NCBI GenBank assembly: GCA_944384925.1
Contig: CALWVF010000021.1
Coordinates: forward strand, 1 to 64,000
Origin: an uncultured Clostridia bacterium
GTDB taxonomy: Bacteria > Bacillota > Clostridia > Oscillospirales > Acutalibacteraceae
Length of the DNA stretch: 64,000 bases
Direction: 5' to 3'
The stretch's first letter is position 1, and the number at the start of each line of letters is the position of its first letter. This document shows positions 57,850 to 64,000 of this stretch, piece after piece. A program made the position numbers and the translations under genes. Below the pieces are notes generated by a model, which saw nothing but the letters and a program-made list of their open reading frames with translations, was not told where the DNA came from and made no database searches.

Positions 57850-58004
57850 AATATTTCACCTCAATTCCGAAACCTAATTTTTTACTTTCTTAAAAGTGCC
57901 TCTATATATAAACCACGGCAGAAGCAAAACCCGTCTAACAATTTTGACTTTCTACTTCTTTACTAAAATATTTAAAACTAAATCAAATAAATATGTAAAC
58001 ATTA

Positions 58005-58406
58005 TTATGAGTGCATCAATGATTTTAGTTTCTTTCTTATTTTTGCTAATCTTAATTGAACTGCATTTTCTGTTACTCCAAGAATTTGTGCATACTATAT
58101 CCGAGTTATTGGTCTTTTATCCAAATAAAGCTTATGTATTAGTTCTTGCTCATGAGGCTTTAACTGTGAAATTGACTTATACAGCTTGTCCTCATCAAGT
58201 CTTTTCAAAACTTGTTCATAGACATCAAAAGATTCATCTACATTCTTGAGACTTTTCTCAACCGCATTTAAGCTTTCGTTCCTTCGAGTTTCTTTACGGT
58301 TATTATTTTTAAGATTCTTATCAAGTTCAAGCATAATTTCCTCAAATTCACCATATACTTCAATATGGACTTTCTCACCGGTAACAAATTTATATTCTAT
58401 TTCCAT
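58005..58406 (-). pseudogene. Phage sigma-70 region 4-like regulator with in-frame TAG
   Basis: The open part (58095-58406) reads LDEDKLYKSISQLKPHEQEL..., then PITRI and a TAG at 58095-58097, and continues in frame as YAQILGVTENAVQLRLAKIR to a TAA at 58005. The second part is a helix-turn-helix of the sigma region 4 type, as in late-gene regulators of Gram-positive phages. With the stop, the DNA-binding helix is lost. Full length would be about 133 residues. Confidence 0.75.
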
Positions 58407-58999
58407 GTCTTTCGTCCTCCGAATTTTTGATTTATGTTCAAAAAACGAAGGACTAGGAAGGACCTCAAATAGCAGGCAAAAAAACGCCTATTTGTCTTTC
58501 CTTTCTGATTTCGAAAAAAGAAAACAAATAGACGCCATTTCGGTATTTTAAATTATTTAAATTTTTATGTATTCCCGAAATCTTCTATTTATTTTTAAAG
58601 ATTAAGGGAACTTCGATACGAAATAAAATAAGAGATAAAGCGCAAAAAGGCCGCAAAGAAATTAATCTTTGCGGCCTTAGCCATAATATTTTTAATTTTT
58701 ACATCTTTTGCTCGAGAAAATTTAAAGTAACTGCTCTGTAATATCGGGATTAAAAATTTTAAATTTTTATGTAAGATTTTATCCCTATAAAAGTTTTTTA
58801 GAGTTTTATAAATTTTACAATATACATCCATGGAAAATCAAATCCTATCCGGACATTCCTTTTAAAACTACCCTTTTATAAACATCACTCCTGTTTTTAT
58901 CGTCCAGTTATATTGTAAAACAATGTAAATTTAATTGTTTGTCGAACCTTGTACATTTAAAATAATTATAGTTTATTGCGAATAAAAATTTAAAATAAG
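58407..58999. other. Spacer with hairpins in the prophage region
   Basis: No gene. A hairpin CAAATAG..GGC/GCCTATTTG lies near 58467-58496 and the terminator below. The rest is AT-rich. Confidence 0.5.
58645..58680 (-). terminator. Rho-independent terminator
   Basis: A 13-bp GC-rich stem, AAGGCCGCAAAGA and its complement, with TTTTT on the minus strand. Confidence 0.85.
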
Positions 59000-59047
59000 A
59001 AAACACCCTATTTTGATGAACATTAATGTATCAAGATGGGGTATTAA
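59000..59047 (-). terminator. Terminator of the XRE/DUF5655 operon
   Basis: ACACCCTATTTTGAT and ATCAAGATGGGGTA-type arms pair over about 13 bp downstream of the gene at 59066. Confidence 0.65.
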
Positions 59048-59065
59048 GAATTTTAAAAAGTTTTG

Positions 59066-59947
59066 TTAATTTTCATTATATGCTCTGTTAACAAATGGTT
59101 TTGCTTTGTTCCATGTATCTTTATTCGTGATGGTAAGCTCTACGTCACCAGTTCCAAAGTGTCCGACATCCGTCGTGTTTCTTGAAAACCCATCTTCAAA
59201 TTGCATCGTATTCACATCTAAACTCAAACGTAGAATAATTTTAGAACGTTGAACCTCTATACACACTAAATTTTTAATTTTCTTAAACGCTGTATACTTT
59301 TTCAGCTGATTTTCAGTGATGTCATCACCAAGACTTAGTATGTAATTTCGTATTGTCTCATAGAGGGTCCTTAATGATTCTGAAGTATTTTGCAAATTCT
59401 TCTTAAAAGTATAGTCTGAATTAGCATTCTTAGATCCAGAAATTGGAGTAGTAACATTCTCATTAACGTGCTCAAACATAAGAAGATTATCTCCAAATTT
59501 CTTATATCTTATTAGACTTATGTTTTTATCCATTTGTTTAATCGCAGACTCATCATATCTTGTGAAATCACCTGCAATGCAAACAACTCTTGGCATAGAC
59601 CAGTCTATATCATTTGCTTTATCAAGGCCAAGTTTATTTATAACGAGAACTTTAAAACTATCTTTATGGTCAAGCAGCCAGTTAAGGTAAAAAAGTCCTT
59701 GATTAATAACATTGTCTTTTATAGAACGTTTATACTCAAAAATAACAGGACAGCTATTCTCATCTATACCAATGCTGTCCATACGTCCACCGTCTGTCGT
59801 TTTATACTCAGAGGCTAAAAATGTTACACCAAAAAATGTATTCATATTCTTTTCTATAATGTTTTGCAAATCCTTTTCAAGTGCTACATTCTCACCTTTG
59901 TACTCTTTAGCCTCATTTCCAATCTCAAAAAGTTTTATATCTGCCAA
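59066..59947 (-). CDS. Nuclease-like protein with C-terminal DUF5655 domain
   Basis: A 293-residue soluble protein. The N-terminal half resembles PD-(D/E)xK folds of the NucS-like type: GGRMDSIGIDENSCPVIFEYKRS near 52-74 holds Asp, Glu and Lys in the expected order. The C-terminal ~110 residues match the DUF5655 pattern (LYETIRNYILSLGDDITENQLKKYTAFK, LVCIEVQRSKIILRL). TTG start at 59947 after AAAGGA. It follows an XRE regulator by 14 bp and lies beside a SLOG gene, a neighbourhood typical of defence or mobile-element control loci; that function is inference. Confidence 0.75.
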   Translation of the reverse strand: MADIKLFEIGNEAKEYKGENVALEKDLQNIIEKNMNTFFGVTFLASEYKTTDGGRMDSIGIDENSCPVIFEYKRSIKDNVINQGLFYLNWLLDHKDSFKVLVINKLGLDKANDIDWSMPRVVCIAGDFTRYDESAIKQMDKNISLIRYKKFGDNLLMFEHVNENVTTPISGSKNANSDYTFKKNLQNTSESLRTLYETIRNYILSLGDDITENQLKKYTAFKKIKNLVCIEVQRSKIILRLSLDVNTMQFEDGFSRNTTDVGHFGTGDVELTITNKDTWNKAKPFVNRAYNEN

Positions 59948-59961
59948 TTTTTATCATTCCT

Positions 59962-60234
59962 TTATTCTTGTTTAGGTATCTCATTTGATTTACCAAGTAA
60001 ATAATCGCTTGATACATGTAAAACTTCTGCTATTATATTGAGCTCTATATCAGTAACAAATCTTTTCCCGCTTTCTATTTTTTGTATAGCATTTTTATCT
60101 ACATCCAATCCCTTTAATTGCAACATATCAGCCAACATTCTTTGTGATGTTTTAGGGACCAAATTCTTTCTTAAAGCAGCAACCCTTGTTCCACATATAT
60201 TTAATGTGCCATCATGGTTTTTATTTTTATACAT
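59962..60234 (-). CDS. XRE-family HTH regulator
   Basis: A 90-residue repressor: ICGTRVAALRKNLVPKTSQR, MLADMLQLKGLDVDKNAIQK, then IESGKRFVTDIELNIIAEVL and YLLGK. Same subtype as 33111-33353. The ATG at 60234 follows GGGGAGG; the longer frame to 60258 has no site. First gene of a probable two-gene operon with the nuclease-like protein. The divergent SLOG gene starts 110 bp away, so this protein may bind between them. Confidence 0.85.
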   Translation of the reverse strand: MYKNKNHDGTLNICGTRVAALRKNLVPKTSQRMLADMLQLKGLDVDKNAIQKIESGKRFVTDIELNIIAEVLHVSSDYLLGKSNEIPKQE

Positions 60235-60344
60235 AATACAAACCTCCCCTGTTGACATCCACTAGTTATCAATAAATTAATTCTATGCTAAAATCAAAAC
60301 AAATATAACATCTACTAAATGTCAGTGTCGAAGGGAATATAAAA

Positions 60345-60827
60345 ATGAGAACTTGTTGCTTCACCGGACACAGAAATTTACCCCAAAATCAAATAGATGA
60401 AGTAAAAAGTGCTCTTACAAATGAGGTCATAAAGCTTATAGATAAAGGCGTGATTTACTATGGAGCCGGAGGTGCCATTGGGTTTGATACCTTAGCAGCT
60501 CAAACTATAATTGAATTAAGAGAAGATTACCCACAAATAAAACTAATCCTCATAATTCCATGCAGAAATCAATCAGACAAATGGAGTCAAGAGGATAAAA
60601 GAATATATGAAGATATAAAAAGCAAAGCTGATAAAGTCGTGTACTTATCAGAGAAGTATGAAAATGGCTGCATGCTTAAGCGAAACAGACATATGGTAAA
60701 TCATTCAAATTTCGTTATAGCGGCATGGGATGGCAGAAAAAGCGGTGGAACATATTATACTATAAATTATGCTAAAAAGTTAAAAAGGGAGATTACTTTA
60801 CTGAATTTATACGGCAATTCATTGTGA
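60345..60827 (+). CDS. SLOG superfamily protein (DUF1273/YpsA-like)
   Basis: A 160-residue paralogue of 14493-14972, with CCFTGHRNLPQNQIDEVK at the start, YYGAGGAIGFDTLAAQTIIEL near 46-66, LILIIPCRNQSDKWSQEDK near 77-95, ENGCMLKRNRHMVNHSNFVIAAWDG near 110-134. SLOG proteins are proposed to bind nucleotide-like second messengers. AAGGGAA precedes the ATG. It is divergent from the XRE/nuclease-like pair. Its end faces the divergent ncRNA at 60968. Confidence 0.82.
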   Translation: MRTCCFTGHRNLPQNQIDEVKSALTNEVIKLIDKGVIYYGAGGAIGFDTLAAQTIIELREDYPQIKLILIIPCRNQSDKWSQEDKRIYEDIKSKADKVVYLSEKYENGCMLKRNRHMVNHSNFVIAAWDGRKSGGTYYTINYAKKLKREITLLNLYGNSL

Positions 60828-60967
60828 TACAAATCTGAAAAGTATAATATACAACATATAATTAGGTTTTATTTTACCGATTAAAGCGTACATAGACAAA
60901 GTTTTAAATCTCTTTTGACTTATATTTTTAATAGAGTTTAGATAGCATTACGGAAGTTTTATAGCAT

Positions 60968-61062
60968 AAAAATGTCATGGCAGAATTAAGTGCTCCTAAG
61001 CACTTAATCCCTGCAAAAGGTAAACGACCTACCCTTCACAATCGTAAAAACGACACCATGAC
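60968..61062 (-). ncRNA. Predicted structured ncRNA, copy B (divergent from family gene)
   Basis: About 95 nt on the minus strand, starting at 61062. Closing helix GTCATGG/CCATGAC (61056-61062 with 60974-60980), hairpin TCGT-TTTT-ACGA (61042-61053), AAGGGTA/TACCTTT (one G-U), and GCAG..ATTAAGTGCT-TAGG-AGCACTTAAT.CTGC with a perfect 10-bp tip. ATTTTT follows the closing helix. The promoter lies exactly upstream. Copy A is at 52183-52276. Confidence 0.72.
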
Positions 61063-61068
61063 TCTTTA

Positions 61069-61097
61069 ATTATATATTATTTTGTGTACATATACAA
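61069..61097 (-). promoter_or_regulatory. Promoter of structured ncRNA, copy B
   Basis: On the minus strand TTGTAT (61092-61097), 17-bp spacer, TATAAT (61069-61074), then TAAAGA and the first G of the RNA at 61062. Confidence 0.72.
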
Positions 61098-61109
61098 GTG
61101 GGGAACTTT

Positions 61110-61159
61110 AAACGTGCGTAAGGGATGAATACAGATCTACTATACCTTTGCACGCGTTT
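61110..61159 (+). promoter_or_regulatory. Hairpin leader of family copy 3
   Basis: AAACGTG pairs with CGCGTTT (one T-G pair) with an inner AAGG/CCTT, in the same register as the copy 2 hairpin at 52085-52136. It ends 44 bases before the start codon and may be an operator or an mRNA structure. Confidence 0.6.
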
Positions 61160-61203
61160 TTGTCGCTTTAAATATCCGAATATTTTTAAAGGAGTTTATG
61201 TAC

Positions 61204-61887
61204 ATGTTTGAAGATCAAGAATTATTGTACGGAAATTGCCATTTTGACAGCATTAAAAAAGCTATGTCAAATTTTTGGGCAATTGCAAGTGTTATCAGAG
61301 AGGAGCTAGGGGATAAGTCTTATTATTTAGACGATTATTTATCAATAATACTAGGTAGTATTGGTTCTGCATACACAACGAACGTTGCCTTTTCAGGAGA
61401 AAAAATATATACAGAACTATTAGTTGTGGCATCAAGTACTTGTGGCTCGATTGTAGACAGAAAGAGTCATGAACTTTATAATGACATCAAAAAATATATT
61501 GATGATCACCCCAACAATTGTCTTGAACTAAACACCAAATCAGAACTATATACTTCACAATTTATACTTGATTATCTCCAAGATATAGTAGATCATTTTA
61601 AGAAAGAGCTTATAGCCGACTCAGTAAACTACAATATGCCGGATTATGCTATTTCAGTAGATAGACTTAAGCAAATAGTAAATATTATCGGCAAAGAAAA
61701 AGTAGAGTGTTTGGAATCTGCAATTGAAGAAGCATTTATTATTTCTCCAGTCTCGTTAATCCTTGTGCAATCAATAATAACGCGTCTAGCGGAAGGATTA
61801 TGCCTACGTGATCCACAGACTTCTAAACAAATATTTCAGTTAATCTTAGATTTAAAAAGAATAAGAAATAATTTTATAAATACGTAA
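61204..61887 (+). CDS. Unrecognised paralogous family, copy 3
   Basis: A 227-residue soluble helical protein, diverged from copies 1 and 2 but alignable end to end: FWAIASVIREELGDKSYYLDDYLS near 25-48, a central region with VDRKSHELYNDIKKYIDDHPNN, and IIGKEKVECLESAIEEAFIISP near 162-183 with SIITRLAEGLCL..PQTSKQIFQLIL at the end. The reading frame is intact. ATG at 61204 has AAAGGAG at a better distance than the ATG at 61198. No 95-aa partner follows. It is preceded by the hairpin leader and the divergent ncRNA. Function unknown. Confidence 0.75.
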   Translation: MFEDQELLYGNCHFDSIKKAMSNFWAIASVIREELGDKSYYLDDYLSIILGSIGSAYTTNVAFSGEKIYTELLVVASSTCGSIVDRKSHELYNDIKKYIDDHPNNCLELNTKSELYTSQFILDYLQDIVDHFKKELIADSVNYNMPDYAISVDRLKQIVNIIGKEKVECLESAIEEAFIISPVSLILVQSIITRLAEGLCLRDPQTSKQIFQLILDLKRIRNNFINT

Positions 61888-61980
61888 GTTCTTTGCAACA
61901 GATAAAATAATATTGAAAATGTGAAATTTGAGAGCAGTATATGATATAATAAATAAAGATAACTAAATGAGTGAGAGGGG

Positions 61981-62883
61981 ATGAGCTTCATATATAACCA
62001 ACAATTAGAAACATTTATTAGAGTCGCAGATGCAGGCAGTTTTAATAAAGCAGCAGAAAAAGCCTATATTACACCTACTGCAGTAATTAAACAAATTAAT
62101 ACTTTAGAATCGACTTTGGGAGTACGCCTTTTCAATCGGACACGTAGAGGGCTAACTTTAACTAAGGCTGGTGAATCATTTTATAAAGATACAAAATATA
62201 TAATCCAGTATTGTAATGATTCTATAATTAGAGCACAAAATGCAATGAAAAAAGATAATAATATCATTTATATTGGAACATCTCCTATGACCCCAGCGAA
62301 AATTTTAGTAGAGTTATGGCCGAAAATACATAAACATTGCCCTGATATTAAATTTCAACTTGTGCCTTTTGAAAATACATTAGAGAATGCAAAGGAAATA
62401 CTCAGTAATCTAGGTAAAAACATTGATATTGTAATTGGCATCTTTGATGATACAATGCTTAATTTACGAAAATGCAGCGGTTTAGAGCTTCTGAAAACTC
62501 CTATTTGCTGTGCAGTTTCGGTTAACCATCGATTAGCAAACAAGTCAAAGCTTGCAATTAGCGATTTGTACGGTGAAAAACTCATGCTCATGAATCGCGG
62601 CTGGAGCAGCTATGTAGATAGCCTAAGAGATTATCTCTATATAAAACATCCCCAAATTAATATAGTTGATTTTGATTTTTATGATGTAGAGGTATTTAAT
62701 CAATGTGAAAATAGCAATAATATTTTAATGGTGGTTAATAATTGGGAAAACGTTCATCCCCTTCTAAAAATTGTCCCTGTAGAATGGGATCACACAATTC
62801 CTTTTGGAATACTTCACTCACCTAATCCATCACAAACAGTAAAACGTTGCCTTTGTGCAATTGAGACTATTATGAACCCTTAA
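61981..62883 (+). CDS. LysR-family transcriptional regulator
   Basis: A 300-residue regulator. The N-terminal winged HTH is canonical: LETFIRVADAGSFNKAAEKAYITPTAVIKQINTLE near 9-43, GVRLFNRTRRGLTLTKAGESF near 46-66, then an inducer-binding domain (about 90-295). The start is ATG 61981 after GAGAGGGG. It precedes a flavodoxin-like lipoprotein and a flavin reductase, which it probably controls. The HTH has SFNKAAEKAYIT in place of the more common SFTRAAERLHIS. Confidence 0.92.
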   Translation: MSFIYNQQLETFIRVADAGSFNKAAEKAYITPTAVIKQINTLESTLGVRLFNRTRRGLTLTKAGESFYKDTKYIIQYCNDSIIRAQNAMKKDNNIIYIGTSPMTPAKILVELWPKIHKHCPDIKFQLVPFENTLENAKEILSNLGKNIDIVIGIFDDTMLNLRKCSGLELLKTPICCAVSVNHRLANKSKLAISDLYGEKLMLMNRGWSSYVDSLRDYLYIKHPQINIVDFDFYDVEVFNQCENSNNILMVVNNWENVHPLLKIVPVEWDHTIPFGILHSPNPSQTVKRCLCAIETIMNP

Positions 62884-62919
62884 ATGAATATAAGTTATAA
62901 CCTTAAAGTATATACTGAT

Positions 62920-62958
62920 AAACAAATCGAGACTTCTATGCGAGTCTCGATTTGTTTA
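62920..62958 (+). terminator. Terminator of the LysR gene
   Basis: AAACAAATCGAGACT and its complement form a 15-bp stem with an 8-nt loop; the 3' arm ends in TTT. Confidence 0.75.
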
Positions 62959-62997
62959 TAATATAAGAAATCATTTTAATTCTAGGAGGATAATGCT

Positions 62998-63699
62998 ATG
63001 AAAAGATTAATTGTCACAATGCTTGCATTAACGATGTTGTTTGCCTTGACAGCCTGTAATAGCAATAAGGGATCAGAAGTTAGTCAAGAATTAACAGAGT
63101 CACCGATGACTGAAAACGTAGAATCAGAACCTCAAATATTAGATGCTAAAGCTCTTGTTGTATATTTTTCTGTACCGGAGACAATGAATCCCAATAATAT
63201 GACAGATGAGGAAGCAAACAGCACTGTTATTATAAACGGTGAAGTTTTAGGCAATACACAGTATGTGGCTGATGTAATTCAGAGAAATACAGGTGGGGAT
63301 ATTTTTCGTATTGAACCGGAAACTCCATATCCAACCGACCACCGTACCCTTGTAGATTTAGCAAAAGATGAGCAAAATCGCAATTTTCGCCCGGTTATCA
63401 AAAGTCACATAGATAATCTGGACCAGTATGATACGATTTTTGTAGGATATCCGAACTGGTGGGGTGATATGCCTATGATTTTATATTCTTTCTTTGACGA
63501 ATATGATTTTTCCGGAAAAACGATTATTCCATTCAACACTCATGGAGGCAGCGGTTTTTCAAATACAATAAATGAAATCACAGAACTTGAACCTAATGCT
63601 ACTGTAAATAAAAATGGTTTTACGGTTTCGCGCAATACTGTTCAAGATTCAGAAACAAAAATTATAAGTTGGCTGAAAGATTTAGGATATAAAAAGTAA
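62998..63699 (+). CDS. Flavodoxin-like lipoprotein
   Basis: A 233-residue lipoprotein. Lipobox LTAC at 17-20 gives Cys20 as the lipidated residue, with a Ser/Glu-rich linker to about 45. The flavodoxin-type domain then has ALVVYFSVPE near 51-60, TQYVADVIQRNTGGDIFRIEP near 83-103, YDTIFVGYPNWWGDMPMILYSF near 143-164, and TIIPFNTHGGSGFS near 175-188. It probably binds FMN outside the membrane. TAGGAGG precedes the ATG. It is 13 bp upstream of a flavin reductase gene. Confidence 0.88.
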   Translation: MKRLIVTMLALTMLFALTACNSNKGSEVSQELTESPMTENVESEPQILDAKALVVYFSVPETMNPNNMTDEEANSTVIINGEVLGNTQYVADVIQRNTGGDIFRIEPETPYPTDHRTLVDLAKDEQNRNFRPVIKSHIDNLDQYDTIFVGYPNWWGDMPMILYSFFDEYDFSGKTIIPFNTHGGSGFSNTINEITELEPNATVNKNGFTVSRNTVQDSETKIISWLKDLGYKK

Positions 63700-63712
63700 T
63701 GAGGTGATTTAA

Positions 63713-64000
63713 ATGAGTAAAAAGGTTTTAATTTTATCAGGCAGTCCACGTAAAAACGGTAATAGTGATATTCTATGCGATCAATTTTTAAAAGGAGCAA
63801 GTGATGCTGGGCATAGAGTAGAAAAAATTTATGTGCAAGATTTAAAAATTGGTGCTTGCAGGGCTTGCTACGCTTGCAGAAATACTAAGGTATGTATACA
63901 AAAAGATGATATGACAAAACTTCTTGAAAAAATAATTGATGCGGATGTAATTGTACTTGCGACACCCGTTTACTTTTATTCAATGTGCGGACAGATGAAA
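63713..64000 (+). CDS. NADPH-dependent FMN reductase / iron-sulfur flavoprotein, 3' end cut
   Basis: The first 96 residues of a flavodoxin-fold reductase; the gene runs past the window. KVLILSGSPRKNGNSDILCD near 4-23 is the FMN phosphate loop, LKIGACRACYACRNTKVCIQKDDM near 46-69 has the Cys cluster that in iron-sulfur flavoproteins can bind a 4Fe-4S cluster, and DVIVLATPVYFYSM is the usual second strand. ATG at 63713 after GAGGTGA. Probably cotranscribed with the lipoprotein. Confidence 0.88.
   Translation, partial: MSKKVLILSGSPRKNGNSDILCDQFLKGASDAGHRVEKIYVQDLKIGACRACYACRNTKVCIQKDDMTKLLEKIIDADVIVLATPVYFYSMCGQMK

Noticed and set aside
52416..58406. Stop-codon reassignment in the prophage genes
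   Set aside because: All three stop codons interrupt genes here, and intact genes elsewhere in the window use TAA, TAG and TGA as ends; decay fits better.
60974..61062. The conserved element as a sense-strand riboswitch leader of the family gene
   Set aside because: On that strand two helices contain A-C mismatches, whereas the opposite strand has G-U pairs, a promoter at the exact distance and a final U-run.
60974..61062. tRNA or tRNA-like gene
   Set aside because: There is a 7-bp end helix and a cloverleaf look, but no T-loop GTTCRA sequence, no D-loop GG and no plausible anticodon arm.

Overview
The window is AT-rich DNA from an anaerobic, spore-forming, low-GC Gram-positive bacterium of class Clostridia. 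This rests on an electron-bifurcating-type [FeFe] hydrogenase operon, a SpoIID protein, CotF-like coat proteins, purine-rich ribosome binding sites and U-tailed terminators. The many secreted proteins suggest a host-associated or community lifestyle. The species cannot be named from the sequence.

Layout. 0-1.8 kb: a small accessory patch with a frameshifted XRE regulator, copy 1 of an unrecognised protein family and the dead remnant of its partner gene. 1.8-15.3 kb: a large repeat surface protein, a metallophosphoesterase, a patatin, two small coat-type proteins, TspO, a secreted transglutaminase-like protein, GAPDH, SpoIID, and a SLOG-family gene divergent from a ribbon-helix-helix regulator. 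15.4-21.8 kb: a DNA glycosylase, then the hydrogenase operon on the minus strand (NuoE-like, HATPase, 2Fe-2S, NuoF-like and HydA subunits) with a DRTGG-domain gene upstream. 22.2-27.7 kb: serC-serA, then two glycosyltransferases and a flippase-like membrane protein. 28-37 kb: a solitary 5S rRNA with its own promoter and terminator, a secreted BIG2-lysozyme-SH3 protein, a Ser-rich membrane protein with a 39-residue companion, rplM-rpsI, an XRE regulator and pheS-pheT. 37-45 kb: a lineage-specific set with an exported AAA+ ATPase, an exported atypical kinase broken by one in-frame TGA, a 770-residue hydrophilic protein, and a tandemly duplicated small secreted protein of which one copy is dead. 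45.4-50.2 kb: an operon of an adenylate-forming ligase, a substrate-binding protein and an MFS permease with extracytoplasmic domains. 50.5-61.9 kb: a collapsed prophage or integrative element with decayed serine recombinases, a portal-recombinase chimera and a broken terminase, next to an XRE/nuclease-like/SLOG cluster. 61.9-64 kb: a LysR regulator, a flavodoxin-like lipoprotein and a flavin reductase cut by the window end.

The most interesting observation is a two-copy locus at 52.0-52.3 kb and 60.97-61.2 kb, in opposite orientations around the prophage debris. Each copy has a gene of the unknown family, a hairpin in front of it, and a predicted ~95-nt structured RNA transcribed divergently. 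The RNA has a promoter of form TTGTRT-N17-TATAAT, a 7-bp closing helix that starts 7 nt after the -10 box, and a final U-run. Mismatches on the gene-sense strand become G-U pairs on the divergent strand, which supports that strand as the transcribed one. A third family member at 0.66 kb lacks the RNA. All calls come from reading the sequence; no database search was possible.
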